A stretch of DNA of 64,000 nucleotides from an uncultured Oscillospiraceae bacterium (GTDB lineage: Bacteria; Bacillota; Clostridia; Oscillospirales; Oscillospiraceae), in the NCBI GenBank assembly GCA_910587285.1, contig CAJULM010000004.1:1-64000 (forward strand), given 5' to 3'. Below are positions 1-8,535 of the stretch, piece by piece; the stretch's first letter is position 1, and each line of letters begins with the position of its first letter. A model generated the notes under the pieces. That model was not told the origin of the DNA, did no database searches, and worked only from the letters and a program-made list of their open reading frames with translations. Both the position numbers and the translations under genes were made by a program.

Positions 1-2
1 TG

Positions 3-179
3 GGTGTCCGCAAGTGGACGGGCAACGACGGCAAGGAGCGGGAGAGCAACGAGATCACGGAGTTCTACGACCCGGAGAGTGCGCCGGAAGTCAAGCCTCC
101 CGCGGCCCAGGGCTCCGACCAGCAGTGGGCTGAATTGCCCCAGGGGACCCCCACCCCCTGGAGCTCGGGGAGCTTCTAA
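3..179 (+). CDS. C-terminal fragment of a phage replication-module protein
   Basis: An open frame enters from the left edge and stops with TAA at 177-179, one base before the helicase start. About 58 residues are visible. They are hydrophilic and end in a Pro/Ser/Gly-rich tail, as is common in single-stranded-DNA-binding proteins and in DUF2815/DUF669-type phage proteins found next to helicases. The fragment is too short to name the family; position is the main clue. Confidence 0.5.
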   Translation, partial: GVRKWTGNDGKERESNEITEFYDPESAPEVKPPAAQGSDQQWAELPQGTPTPWSSGSF

Positions 180-1760
180 GTGGAGCTGAGGCCCTATCAA
201 CAGGAGGCCCGGGAGGCTGTAAAAAGCGACTGGGCCTCCGGGTTCCTCAGAACGCTCCTGGTATTGCCGACCGGCTGCGGAAAAACCATTGTTTTCTCAA
301 AGATCGTTGAGGACATGGTGCGCTCCGGCCGCCGGTGCCTGATTCTGGCCCATCGTGGGGAGCTGCTGGATCAGGCCGCCGATAAGCTGCTCCAGGCCAC
401 GGGCCTGCGCTGCTCTGTGGAGAAAGCCGAGGAAACGTGCCTGGACAGCTGGTACCGGGTGACTGTTGGCTCTATTCAAAGCCTTATGAGGGAGAAACGG
501 CTGGGCCAGTTCCCGGCTGACTATTTCGACGTGATTGTGGTGGACGAGGCCCACCATGCCCTGTCTGACGGCTATCAGCGGGTGCTTACCTATTTCGAGG
601 AGGCCCGGGTGCTGGGCGTCACCGCCACCCCCGACCGTGGGGATATGCGGAACCTGGGCCAGTATTTCGAGCACCTGGCCTATGAGTACACCTTGCCCAG
701 GGCAATCAAGGACGGATACCTCTGCCCGATCAAGGCCGTCACCATTCCCCTGACCCTTGACCTCTCCCATGTGGGAGTACAGGCGGGGGACTTCAAAAAC
801 TCCGACATTGACACGGCCCTTGACCCCTACTTACACCAGATCGCCGAGGAAATGCGTACCTACTGTGAGAACCGCAAGACGGTGGTATTCCTGCCCCTGG
901 TACGCACTTCTCAAAAGTTTTGCCGCCTGCTCAATGCCCAGGGGTTCCGGGCGGCAGAGGTCAACGGCAACAGCCAAGACCGGGCGGAAGTCCTCAAGGC
1001 CTTTGACGAGGGGAAGTATAACGTCCTGTGTAACTCCATGCTGCTGACCGAGGGCTGGGACTGCCCCAGTGTGGATTGCGTGGTGGTGCTGCGGCCCACT
1101 AAGGTGCGCAGCCTGTATAGCCAGATGGTGGGACGTGGTACCCGCCTATTTCCCGGCAAAGAAGACCTGTTGCTCCTGGACTTCCTGTGGCATACCGAGC
1201 GCCATGAGCTGTGCCACCCCGCCAACCTGATTTGTGAATCGGACGAGGTTGCCCGGAAGATGACCGAGAACATCGAGGCAGCCGGATGCCCGGTTGACAT
1301 TGAGGAGGCCGAGAAAAAGGCCAGCGAGGACGTTGTGGCCCAGCGGGAGGAGTCCCTGGCAAAGCAGCTGGCCGAAATGCGCAGTCGTAAGCGTAAGCTG
1401 GTGGATCCCCTGCAATTTGAAATGTCCATCCAGGCGGCAGACCTGTCCAGCTATGTCCCCTCCTTCGGATGGGAGATGGGGCCGCCCAGCGACCAACAGC
1501 GGGCCACCCTGGAAAAGCTGGGCATTTTCCCGGACGAGATCGAAACCGCCGGCAAGGCGACGCTGCTCCTGGATCGGCTGGCGAAGCGCCGGGTGGAGGG
1601 ACTGACGACCCCGAAACAAATTCGGTTCCTGGAGGGCAAAGGGTTCCAGCATGTAGGCCAGTGGCAATTTGATACGGCAAAGCACCTGATTGACCGGATT
1701 GCCGCCAATGGCTGGAGGGTACCCGGAAACATTAACCCGTCTGAGTATGTAGGAGTGTAA
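180..1760 (+). CDS. DEAD/DEAH-box superfamily 2 helicase
   Basis: 526 aa, GTG start immediately after the previous stop. Residues 4-11 (RPYQQEAR) form a Q-like motif. Walker A is PTGCGKT (about 31-37), Walker B/DEAH is VVDEAHH (about 121-127), motif III is GVTATP, and motif VI is QMVGRGTRL (about 317-325). This is the SF2 helicase layout of phage replication modules, with a C-terminal extension after about residue 400 of unassigned function. It would unwind duplex DNA during phage replication or recombination. It lies 5 bp before the primase-helicase gene, so the two are probably co-transcribed. Confidence 0.9.
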   Translation: MELRPYQQEAREAVKSDWASGFLRTLLVLPTGCGKTIVFSKIVEDMVRSGRRCLILAHRGELLDQAADKLLQATGLRCSVEKAEETCLDSWYRVTVGSIQSLMREKRLGQFPADYFDVIVVDEAHHALSDGYQRVLTYFEEARVLGVTATPDRGDMRNLGQYFEHLAYEYTLPRAIKDGYLCPIKAVTIPLTLDLSHVGVQAGDFKNSDIDTALDPYLHQIAEEMRTYCENRKTVVFLPLVRTSQKFCRLLNAQGFRAAEVNGNSQDRAEVLKAFDEGKYNVLCNSMLLTEGWDCPSVDCVVVLRPTKVRSLYSQMVGRGTRLFPGKEDLLLLDFLWHTERHELCHPANLICESDEVARKMTENIEAAGCPVDIEEAEKKASEDVVAQREESLAKQLAEMRSRKRKLVDPLQFEMSIQAADLSSYVPSFGWEMGPPSDQQRATLEKLGIFPDEIETAGKATLLLDRLAKRRVEGLTTPKQIRFLEGKGFQHVGQWQFDTAKHLIDRIAANGWRVPGNINPSEYVGV

Positions 1761-1765
1761 GCGTA

Positions 1766-4036
1766 ATGGAAAACACCCTTGATCTGCTGGAGGCGCTGGA
1801 GCACATTGACCCGGCGGGCCTCTCATATCAGGATTGGGTCGCCGTGGGCATGGGGCTGAAGGAGGCGGGATACCCCGCCTCTGCCTGGGAGGATTGGAGC
1901 CGCCGGGACGGCAAGCGGTATCATCCGGGGGAGTGCCTGCGCAAATGGGAGAGCTTCACCGGGAATGCGGAGCCGGTCACTGGCGGCACGGTCGTCAAGA
2001 TGGCCATGGACATGGGCTGGCGGCCTGCGCCCTCTCAGCCCGGCCATGAATTAAGCTGGGACGATGAAATCAACGCCAAGGACGAGCAGGTAATCGTCAA
2101 TCCGGCCTGGTTGGAATCCAAGGAGATACAGGAGCCCCCCGACAGCAAATGGCACCCGGCCCATGACCTGATTGAATACCTCGGCACCCTCTTTTCCCCG
2201 GACGATTATGTGGGCTATGTCACAGAGACATTCGAGGCGGAGGACGGGGAGCGCAAGCCCACCAGGGGGAACTACGACCGCACGGCGGGCCAGCTGATCG
2301 AGGCGCTAAAGAAGTGCGGGGATGACCTGGGGGCCGTCCTGGGGGACTACGACCCCGGCACCGGGGCCTGGATACGATTTAACCCCCTGGACGGCAAGGG
2401 CGTAAAGAATGACAACGTGACCGCCTTTCGGTTTGCCCTGATTGAATCGGACAGTATGGACCTGGGGGAGCAGAACGCACTCATCCGGGAATTGGAGTTG
2501 CCTGTGGCCTGCCTGGTGTACTCGGGCGGCAAGAGCCTCCACGCCATTGTCCGCATTGATGCCGCCTCTTATGAGGAGTACCGTACCCGTGTTGACTACC
2601 TGTATTCCGTCTGTGAAAAGAACGGGATGAAGGTTGACAAGCAGAACCGCAACCCCTCCCGGTTATCCCGTCTGCCCGGCGCCAAGCGGAACAATCACAA
2701 ACAATTCCTGGTGGACACCAATATTGGCAAGGCCTCTTGGAGCGAGTGGCGGGAGTGGATCGAGAGCGTCAGCGACGACCTGCCAGACCCGGAAAATATG
2801 GCCTCTGCCTGGGACAACCTGCCCCAGCTGGCCCCGCCTCTGATTGAGGGTGTTCTGCGTCAGGGACACAAGCTGCTCCTGGCCGGGCCGAGTAAAGCTG
2901 GTAAGTCCTATGCCCTCATTGAGCTGTGCTGCTCTATCGCCGAGGGACGGCCGTGGCTGGGCTTTTCCTGCGCTCAGGGGCGTGTCCTGTACGTCAACCT
3001 GGAGTTGGATAGGGCCTCCTGCCTACACCGTTTTCGGGACGTGTACGAGGCCCTGGGATACCCCCCGCAACACCTGGGGAGCATTGACGTCTGGAACCTC
3101 CGTGGCCGCTCCATCCCCATGGATAAGCTGGCACCCAAGCTGATACGCCGGGCCATGAAAAAGAACTATATCGCAATCGTCATTGACCCGATTTACAAGG
3201 TCATCACTGGCGACGAGAACAGCGCCGACCAGATGGCGAAATTCTGCAATCAGTTTGACAAGGTATGTACCGAGCTGGGCTGTGCGGTCATCTACTGCCA
3301 CCATCACAGCAAGGGCAGCCAAGGGAGCAAGCGGAGCATGGATCGGGCCAGCGGTTCGGGGGTGTTCGCCCGTGACCCTGACGCCCTCCTAGACCTCATT
3401 GAATTGCCGATAGGCGAGGATCTGCGTAAGCAGGAGATCAACAACGCCGTGGGCCGGGCCTGTACGGCGGCCCTCCAGGCGGCGGGGAAATTGGATGAAG
3501 TCAGCCAGGATGATTTGTGCAGTGAGAAGGCCGCTCTGGCCGCCGTAGAGGCCGTTTTAGGGCCGCAGGGGTACAGGGACACTATGACCGCCGTGGAGGC
3601 CGCTAAAAAGGCCGCAGAAGCCCGTACAGGGTGGCGTATTGATGGGACACTCAGAGAGTTTCCGAAATTCCCCCCGGTCAACCTGTGGTTTGACTTTCCC
3701 GTTCACCGCAACGACGAGAGTGGCGTCCTGGCCGACATTGACCCGGAGGGAAATGTACCAGCATATCAAAGGGGACGAGAAGTCAGGAAAAAGCAGGCCG
3801 AGAAACAGCGAAAAACCAAACAGCACAAGTACAGTATCGCTATTGAGAGTTTTAGATTCTCCCATGATGATATTTACCCCACTGTGAAGGAACTTTTCGA
3901 GGAAATCAAGCAGAGTGCCGAGGCTGCTGGTGAAGAATATCCGGCAGAAAAAACGGTGCGAAATTCCCTAAAGAGTGTCGGTTATATCATAGATAAAAAC
4001 TCAGGGAGGATTTGCCCGGCACCCGAAAAAGACTGA
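1766..4036 (+). CDS. Phage primase/RepA-like replicative helicase
   Basis: 756 aa; ATG preceded by AGGAG at 1751. The N-terminal 70 residues resemble a PriCT-2 domain (LSYQDWVAVGMGLKEAGY), which accompanies phage and plasmid primases. The middle (about 130-330) looks like a primase-polymerase-type domain. From about residue 360 there is a RecA/DnaB-like ATPase with Walker A AGPSKAGKS and a later VIYCHHHSKGS motif, as in RepA-like helicases. The basic C-terminus may bind DNA. The inferred role is combined priming and unwinding at the phage origin. Exact domain borders are judged by eye. Confidence 0.8.
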   Translation: MENTLDLLEALEHIDPAGLSYQDWVAVGMGLKEAGYPASAWEDWSRRDGKRYHPGECLRKWESFTGNAEPVTGGTVVKMAMDMGWRPAPSQPGHELSWDDEINAKDEQVIVNPAWLESKEIQEPPDSKWHPAHDLIEYLGTLFSPDDYVGYVTETFEAEDGERKPTRGNYDRTAGQLIEALKKCGDDLGAVLGDYDPGTGAWIRFNPLDGKGVKNDNVTAFRFALIESDSMDLGEQNALIRELELPVACLVYSGGKSLHAIVRIDAASYEEYRTRVDYLYSVCEKNGMKVDKQNRNPSRLSRLPGAKRNNHKQFLVDTNIGKASWSEWREWIESVSDDLPDPENMASAWDNLPQLAPPLIEGVLRQGHKLLLAGPSKAGKSYALIELCCSIAEGRPWLGFSCAQGRVLYVNLELDRASCLHRFRDVYEALGYPPQHLGSIDVWNLRGRSIPMDKLAPKLIRRAMKKNYIAIVIDPIYKVITGDENSADQMAKFCNQFDKVCTELGCAVIYCHHHSKGSQGSKRSMDRASGSGVFARDPDALLDLIELPIGEDLRKQEINNAVGRACTAALQAAGKLDEVSQDDLCSEKAALAAVEAVLGPQGYRDTMTAVEAAKKAAEARTGWRIDGTLREFPKFPPVNLWFDFPVHRNDESGVLADIDPEGNVPAYQRGREVRKKQAEKQRKTKQHKYSIAIESFRFSHDDIYPTVKELFEEIKQSAEAAGEEYPAEKTVRNSLKSVGYIIDKNSGRICPAPEKD

Positions 4037-4270
4037 TTGCGGGAACATTCCCGCCACCCGAAATAAAGCCGGGCGGGCGTTTGCCCGTTACCTAAAAATC
4101 AGGTGACGGGCGGGAACATTCCCGCCACCCTTTATACTACGTATAAACCCTACGTCGGGCAAGCCCTCTGTACGGGCACCCACCCTTAACGTGTGGGGGG
4201 CATAGCTCCCCCCACACTCGGGAGGGGATGCCCGCCCAGTACATCCGCGAAGAAAAAAGGAGCAGGTAGA
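4037..4270. other. Non-coding hairpin-rich region after replication genes
   Basis: No convincing gene. The self-complementary unit GGGAACATTCCC, flanked by GC..CGCCACCC, occurs twice (about 4041-4059 and 4111-4129). A 10-bp perfect stem GTGTGGGGGG/CCCCCCACAC lies at about 4191-4217. The region separates the primase gene from a small-gene operon and could hold the phage replication origin or an attenuator; neither is shown by the sequence alone. Confidence 0.5.
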
Positions 4271-4453
4271 ATGACAGACAAACAATTTGAGGCATTGATG
4301 GGGAAGATGGATCAGCTCATTGGCGCAGTAAACGACGTTGGTGAATCGTTGGCAGAACTGGCCGCTGACCTCACCTGCGACAACAAGGATGACAGCTATC
4401 GGCTGCCTGAGTTGCTGTTTACCATGACGAGGTTGCTCAAAGATGCGCATTGA
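4271..4453 (+). CDS. Small phage protein, unknown function
   Basis: 60 aa; ATG at 4271 with AAAGGAG upstream at about 4257-4262. The sequence is predicted helical and acidic, with no cysteines or recognisable motif. The 3' end overlaps the RusA-like gene by 11 bp, which suggests translational coupling. A longer reading from an upstream GTG exists but lacks a ribosome site. Confidence 0.6.
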   Translation: MTDKQFEALMGKMDQLIGAVNDVGESLAELAADLTCDNKDDSYRLPELLFTMTRLLKDAH

Positions 4454-4838
4454 GTTTTTCATGCCGATGATCCCGCCCACCGCCACGCACCAGGAAAAGA
4501 AATGGCGGGTTGTGAAGGGCAAGCCGGTAAGCTACGATCCCCCGGAAGTGGTGGCGGCCCGGTCAAAACTGACGGACCATCTGGCCGGGCATAGGCCGGA
4601 GCAGCGCATGAGGGGGGCCGTGCGGCTGTTGGTGAAGTGGTGCTTCCCCAGGGGAGAGCATGAAGACGGCGAGTACCGAACCACCAAGCCCGACACGGAT
4701 AATCTGAACAAGCTGCTGAAGGACTGCATGACCGCTGTTGGGTTCTGGAAGGACGACGCGCAGGTGGCCTCGGAAATCTGCGAGAAGTTTTGGGCCGAGG
4801 TACCGGGGATATATGTCTGCGCTGAGGAAATCAAGTGA
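4443..4838 (+). CDS. rusA: RusA-family Holliday junction resolvase
   Basis: 131 aa, the usual size of RusA proteins. The segment KPDTDNLNKLLKDCM followed by GFWKDDAQV is the family signature; the aspartates (DTDN and DDAQV) are the metal-binding catalytic residues that cleave four-way DNA junctions. In phages it resolves recombination or replication intermediates before packaging, and its place next to the replication genes fits this. The start overlaps the previous small gene. Confidence 0.88.
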   Translation: MRIEFFMPMIPPTATHQEKKWRVVKGKPVSYDPPEVVAARSKLTDHLAGHRPEQRMRGAVRLLVKWCFPRGEHEDGEYRTTKPDTDNLNKLLKDCMTAVGFWKDDAQVASEICEKFWAEVPGIYVCAEEIK

Positions 4839-4843
4839 TAGGC

Positions 4844-4867
4844 AAATTGCCAACCGATTACGAATTT
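4844..4867 (+). repeat. 24-bp dispersed imperfect palindrome, copy 1
   Basis: Begins AAATTG, ends GAATTT, with a CCAACCGATTAC-type core. It is one of four copies of a 24-bp motif with consensus AAATTC-N2-AA-N-CG-N-TT-N2-GAATTT. It lies 5 bp after the rusA-like stop and runs up to the ribosome site (GGAGG, 4868-4872) of the next gene. It could be a repressor/stoperator site or a partition-type site. Confidence 0.7.
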
Positions 4868-4880
4868 GGAGGTTATCGAA

Positions 4881-5300
4881 ATGACAGCAAAAGAGTTAGC
4901 AATCGAATTGAATGGCCGGGATACCGGCGAGGAAATGGAATGGGGAGAGGCACAAGACGCAAGGGCTGCTGGCCTGGTTGTGGTGTACGGCTACTCCGAC
5001 GATAATGTGGAGCTCTGCGGGGCAATCAATGACGAGGTCGGGGCCTACAACGGCACGACCGTCTACCTCACCCCTGACGGCGTCCTCCAGGAGCCGGACT
5101 GCGGCCAGGATGATTGCCCGTACTTTGCCCGGGAACGGGAAAAGGCCAAGACCATCAAGGCCGTGTGGCATGACAAGGGAGGCCCCTGCTGGACGTTCGA
5201 GACGGACATCCCGCATGAGACGTTCACCGTCATGGAGGACGGGGAGCCGTTCTGCGTGGGGATCGTGTTCAGCATGGTGGATTTGGGGGTGACGGCATGA
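4881..5300 (+). CDS. Hypothetical phage protein
   Basis: 139 aa; ATG at 4881 chosen because GGAGG lies 8 bp upstream, although an in-frame TTG exists at 4866. Acidic, with a Cys pair (DCGQDDCPYF) near the middle that could bind metal, followed by a WHDKGGPCWTF segment that looks like a small beta-sheet domain. No family recognised. It overlaps the following Lar-like gene by 4 bp. Confidence 0.65.
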   Translation: MTAKELAIELNGRDTGEEMEWGEAQDARAAGLVVVYGYSDDNVELCGAINDEVGAYNGTTVYLTPDGVLQEPDCGQDDCPYFAREREKAKTIKAVWHDKGGPCWTFETDIPHETFTVMEDGEPFCVGIVFSMVDLGVTA

Positions 5301-5503
5301 ACCTCAAACCGTGCCCCTTCTGTGGCTCGCATGACGTAGCTATCATGCGGGAAGGCAAGAGCGATAAGAACGCCGCCTATCGGGCGGTGTGCCGCAAGTG
5401 CAAGACCAGAGGCCCGAAGTTTTGGGTGCAGCCCTGGCATGACACCAAGTTTGTTGCCCAGGGACAGGCAGGGGCGGCCTGGAATAAGCGGCCGGGGAGG
5501 TAG
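5297..5503 (+). CDS. Lar-like zinc-ribbon protein
   Basis: 68 aa. It has the Lar-family layout: LKPCPFCGS at the N-terminus, a second pair CRKCKTRG about 25 residues on, and AAWNKRPG at the end. The four cysteines should bind one zinc. Lar of Rac prophage alleviates type I restriction; many phages carry short Lar-like proteins whose roles are untested. A second copy of this domain is fused to the next protein. Confidence 0.8.
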   Translation: MNLKPCPFCGSHDVAIMREGKSDKNAAYRAVCRKCKTRGPKFWVQPWHDTKFVAQGQAGAAWNKRPGR

Positions 5504-5505
5504 CA

Positions 5506-6264
5506 ATGAGAAAAGCAATAGCAATCGATTTTGACGGGTGCCTTTGCGCCAATGCCTACCCGGAGATCGGGGAACCGAACTGGCCCGTTATCAGACGAGC
5601 CCAAGCGGAGCAGCGAGCGGGGGCTGGCCTGATTCTCTGGACTTGCCGAGAGGATCAGCTTCTCCAGGAGGCCGTGGCCGCCTGTGAGGGTTGGGGCTTG
5701 ACCTTTGACGCTGTGAACGAAAGCCTCCCCGACTGGATTGAGGCTTTCAAGAATCGGCCCCGGAAGGTTGGTGCATCGGAATATTGGGACGACAAAGCGG
5801 CGCGGATTCCTGTGGTACATCAGTTTTTTGTTGGGGGCCCTGGTGATGACTCCATTGAACTGATTGAGGCATTTCCTAACGAAGATGCAGCATTAAAACC
5901 GTGCCCATTTTGCGGGAGTACCCATGTAGTTTATGAGAGATACAATAGCGTGGTCGGAGAAAGATGGCGTTGTTGGTGTGCTGACTGCATCGCCGGCATT
6001 GACCCCGGCTATGCCCAAAGCTGGGGGACGGTTCGGGATATGTGGAATCGGAGGACTATGCCGCCTAACCCGCCCCTTACTCTGGATGAGCTGCGGGAGA
6101 TGGGAGGGAAATCCTATTGGCATGTTGGACTGCAAGAGGACAGCCCGCCGCCGCACTGGAATGTTCTTGACCCGTTCTATGCACAGCATATCGAGGATTA
6201 TGGATACGGGAAGCGTTGGCTGGCGTATCGTTATGAACTGGAGGGAGGTGGAAGTTGTGGATAA
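5506..6264 (+). CDS. Fusion: HAD-like hydrolase plus Lar-like zinc ribbon
   Basis: 252 aa. Residues 1-110 form a HAD-type phosphatase domain: AIDFDGCLC (nucleophile Asp and +2 Asp), LILWTCRE (motif II Thr) and YWDDKAARIP (acidic motif). After a linker, residues about 128-185 repeat the Lar pattern (LKPCPFCGS ... CADC ... MWNRRTMP). The C-terminal 65 residues (LTLDELREMGG onward) are a segment often seen in Clostridial phage proteins. Substrate unknown; a phosphatase joined to an anti-restriction-type domain is an unusual architecture. Confidence 0.75.
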   Translation: MRKAIAIDFDGCLCANAYPEIGEPNWPVIRRAQAEQRAGAGLILWTCREDQLLQEAVAACEGWGLTFDAVNESLPDWIEAFKNRPRKVGASEYWDDKAARIPVVHQFFVGGPGDDSIELIEAFPNEDAALKPCPFCGSTHVVYERYNSVVGERWRCWCADCIAGIDPGYAQSWGTVRDMWNRRTMPPNPPLTLDELREMGGKSYWHVGLQEDSPPPHWNVLDPFYAQHIEDYGYGKRWLAYRYELEGGGSCG

Positions 6265-6457
6265 ACCCCGTAAAACATGTGATACCTGCGAGCATAGCTG
6301 CTATCCACCCACGAGTATGAAACCTGTCTATGGGTTGGGCGGCATGATGCTCGTATGTTGTAAGCCCCGCAAGCGCAGGAAAAATATGATTATGGTTGCG
6401 CCGGAGTACAAATGCCGGGATTGGACGCAAAAGCAGTCGGAGGAGGGGACGACATGA
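6257..6457 (+). CDS. Small Cys-rich phage protein
   Basis: 66 aa from a GTG at 6257, with GGAGGTGG at 6243-6250; its start overlaps the previous gene. It contains CDTCEHSCYPP, CCKPRKRRK and YKCRDW, giving six cysteines and a likely metal-binding knuckle. Function unknown. The start is the least certain part. Confidence 0.6.
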   Translation: MDKPRKTCDTCEHSCYPPTSMKPVYGLGGMMLVCCKPRKRRKNMIMVAPEYKCRDWTQKQSEEGTT

Positions 6458-6726
6458 ACCCTTGGTATTTGGTTATTGCCTTGTGCCTCGTGGATGGTTT
6501 TTTGTGTCACCAGCTGATGAAAGCATGGGACAAGGATGATGCCCCGAGAGATCCCCGGAGCCGTTTCGAGCGGCTCAAGGCGTGCCGGACCCCCACGGAC
6601 ATGGTACTGTTGCTGAATGGGAATGAGCGGCGGTTTTGTCCGAAAGCATACGGCGCCAAGCCGGACGAATGCGAGGAATCCTGTGGACGGTGCATTGTTC
6701 AATGGCTAGAGGAGGCAAGTCAATGA
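6454..6726 (+). CDS. Small membrane-anchored phage protein
   Basis: 90 aa; ATG at 6454 after GGAGGAGG. The N-terminus (NPWYLVIALCLVDGFLCHQL) is one membrane or signal-anchor helix. The remainder is soluble with a Cys cluster (FCPKAYGAKPDECEESCGRC) that could bind metal or form disulfides. It overlaps both neighbours by about 4 bp, in an operon of small genes. No family recognised. Confidence 0.6.
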   Translation: MNPWYLVIALCLVDGFLCHQLMKAWDKDDAPRDPRSRFERLKACRTPTDMVLLLNGNERRFCPKAYGAKPDECEESCGRCIVQWLEEASQ

Positions 6727-6902
6727 TGTGGTTTATGGATCATCCGTGGATGACGTTTATCCTTGCGTTTATAGCCCTGCTGGTGGTTGAAGAATCGGTG
6801 TCAAATATCTGCAAAGCAGTTATGGAGATATGGCACACCAAAGAACGCATGAAGGCTATGGAGGCGAAGACCGAGCATGAACTGGAAACGCGAAGCAGCT
6901 GA
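6723..6902 (+). CDS. Small single-pass membrane protein
   Basis: 59 aa starting at the ATG that overlaps the previous TGA (ATGA). Residues about 8-25 (MTFILAFIALLVVEESV) form a hydrophobic helix, followed by a charged, probably coiled tail. Unknown function. The 3' end overlaps the sigma-like regulator by 26 bp. Confidence 0.6.
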   Translation: MMWFMDHPWMTFILAFIALLVVEESVSNICKAVMEIWHTKERMKAMEAKTEHELETRSS

Positions 6903-7317
6903 CAAACTGAAAAACTATGAGGCCCACAAGCAAGCTCTGGAATGCCTGCCCAAAGAGATCAAGCGGTTGGAGAGCGCCTATACTGGCATTCGTAGCGCCA
7001 CTACCGACGGCACGCCTGTTTCTGGCGGCGGCAACACTCGGGAGGACTCCATGCTTTCCAACATTGTTCACCGGGACGAGTTGAAGCGGCGGCTGAAGGA
7101 GGCCCGTTTGTGGGTGGCCCAGGTCGATAAGGCCTTGGCCGTCCTGGATGACGAGGAAAGGCTTGTTTTGGACCGGTTTTACATCCATCGGGCAAAGGGG
7201 GCTGTCGAGGCTCTGTGCGAGAGCCTGAGCCTGGAGAAAAGTGCCGTCTATGACAGGCGGGACAAGGCTTTGCGGCATTTCACCCTGGCCCTTTATGGGG
7301 TCACTGAGACGGAGTAA
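6877..7317 (+). CDS. Sigma-70-like/ArpU-RinA-type late regulator
   Basis: 146 aa. The N-terminal half is a charged coiled helix; the C-terminal half (about 90-140) has a region-4-like helix-turn-helix: DDEERLVLDRFYIHRAKGAV then CESLSLEKSAVYDRRDKALR. This pattern and its place directly before the packaging genes match DUF1492/ArpU/RinA-type activators of phage late transcription. The likely target is the promoter region immediately downstream (7318-7546). Confidence 0.75.
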   Translation: MNWKREAADKLKNYEAHKQALECLPKEIKRLESAYTGIRSATTDGTPVSGGGNTREDSMLSNIVHRDELKRRLKEARLWVAQVDKALAVLDDEERLVLDRFYIHRAKGAVEALCESLSLEKSAVYDRRDKALRHFTLALYGVTETE

Positions 7318-7546
7318 AAAAGTCCGGAAAAAAACCGGGCGATTTTTCCGAAAGACCGTGCTACAATGGTAGGGTGTAAAATCCTAACTAAGCCGGGCGG
7401 CCCCCTCCAACCGAGGGGGTCGTCAATATTTTCGGGAGGAGGTTTTTCGGCCCCCATGTTTCTCCTTTGCATGGGCGGTATGGTTCGGGCTGGCAGCGGT
7501 CGCCAACGAGGCCAGCGGCGGACACAACATGAAAAGGAGCAGCGAC
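7318..7546 (+). promoter_or_regulatory. Probable late-operon promoter and leader
   Basis: A 229-bp gene-free stretch between the late regulator and the packaging operon. TACAAT at about 7361-7366 is a fair -10, but there is no good -35, as expected for an activator-dependent promoter. A 7-bp C5TC/GAG5 hairpin at 7401-7419 is followed by TATTTT and could be a leader attenuator. The leader ends at AAAGGAG (7532-7538), which serves the ParB-like gene. Confidence 0.5.
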
Positions 7547-8200
7547 ATGGAAATCAGAAGGGTACCAGTAAGCAAGCTGAATCCGGCCGCCTATAACCCC
7601 CGGAAAGACCTTCAGCCGGGAGACGCCGAGTATCAAAAGCTGGCCCGATCCCTGGATAAGTTTGGCTGTGTTGAGCCTGTGGTCTGGAATGAGCGTACCG
7701 GCAATGTCGTGGGCGGCCACCAGCGGTTAAAAATCCTGCTGGCCGCCGGGGAGACGGAGCTGGATGTCAGTGTGGTCAATCTCTCCGATGCGGACGAGAA
7801 AGCCCTTAATATCGCCCTCAACAAGATTGCGGGTGAGTGGGACACGGCGGCGCTGACTGAATTGCTCCAGGAGCTTTCGGCGGACTCCAGCATTGATGAA
7901 ACCCTGACGGGCTTTGACCGGGGAGAGCTTGATAACCTCCTGGCCGACCTGGAGGGGCGGGCGCAAGGACTGGAACCGGCTGGCGTGGATCCGTATGTAG
8001 ACGGTTTCTTTGAGAGCGGAGTGCAGACGAAAGAGCCGGCAGAACCGGAGCCCCCGGCAGGCGGGGAGAAGGCCCAGGGGGCCGACAGCTGGAATGTCAC
8101 TGTATGCGGGCTTTCTTCGGAGAGCCTGGAAACGCTGACGGCCTATCTGGAGGACGAGGGCTTTACCTACCGCACGGAGCAGATCGGCGGTGCGGCATGA
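7547..8200 (+). CDS. ParB/Srx-fold N-terminal domain protein
   Basis: 217 aa; the ATG at 7547 lies 8 bp after AAAGGAG (an earlier ATG at 7529 is less likely). Residues 1-90 show the ParB/sulfiredoxin fold: LNPAAYNPRKD, LARSLDKFGCVEPVVW, and GGHQRLKILLAAG (the GxHR-like box). The remainder is acidic and unassigned. Free-standing ParB-like domains are common beside phage terminases and DNA-modification genes; some are nucleases or CTP-binding switches. Here it precedes the deazaguanine cassette and terminase. It overlaps the next gene by 4 bp. Confidence 0.8.
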   Translation: MEIRRVPVSKLNPAAYNPRKDLQPGDAEYQKLARSLDKFGCVEPVVWNERTGNVVGGHQRLKILLAAGETELDVSVVNLSDADEKALNIALNKIAGEWDTAALTELLQELSADSSIDETLTGFDRGELDNLLADLEGRAQGLEPAGVDPYVDGFFESGVQTKEPAEPEPPAGGEKAQGADSWNVTVCGLSSESLETLTAYLEDEGFTYRTEQIGGAA

Positions 8201-8535
8201 GGCGGTATGTACTCTGCGCCGTGGCTGTGGAGGGCTTTCACTGCTGGCCGGGAGCACCGGCGGGCAGCCTGGAGTATCTGCGGCATAGGCACCGGCACAT
8301 TTTCGAGGTCCGCATGAAATTCCAGGTCAGGGACAATGACCGGGAAATCGAAATCAACCAGAGGCAGAACGAAATCACCCGCTATCTCCTGGGCCGGTAT
8401 GGCAACGGGGACGGCGCTTGTGAGTTTGGCAATCTGGCCTGTGAGCATATCGCGGAGGAGTTGCTGGAACAATTCGGAGCGTCGGCCTGTACGGTGCTGG
8501 AGGATGGTTTCGGGGGTGCCGAGATTGTTCGATAG
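8197..8535 (+). CDS. QueD-like (6-carboxytetrahydropterin synthase fold) protein
   Basis: 112 aa, ATG overlapping the ParB stop (ATGA). The size matches QueD/PTPS T-fold proteins. It has an early GFHCWPGAP segment followed by LRHRHRHIFEV, placing His residues where the family binds zinc (AAH ... HGH), and a late EDGFGGAEI near the position of the catalytic Glu. The matches are partial and made by eye. Known QueD proteins act in preQ0 synthesis. The adjacent DpdA-like and YhhQ-like genes strengthen the call; it could also be a divergent enzyme altering a deazaguanine base. Confidence 0.55.
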   Translation: MRRYVLCAVAVEGFHCWPGAPAGSLEYLRHRHRHIFEVRMKFQVRDNDREIEINQRQNEITRYLLGRYGNGDGACEFGNLACEHIAEELLEQFGASACTVLEDGFGGAEIVR

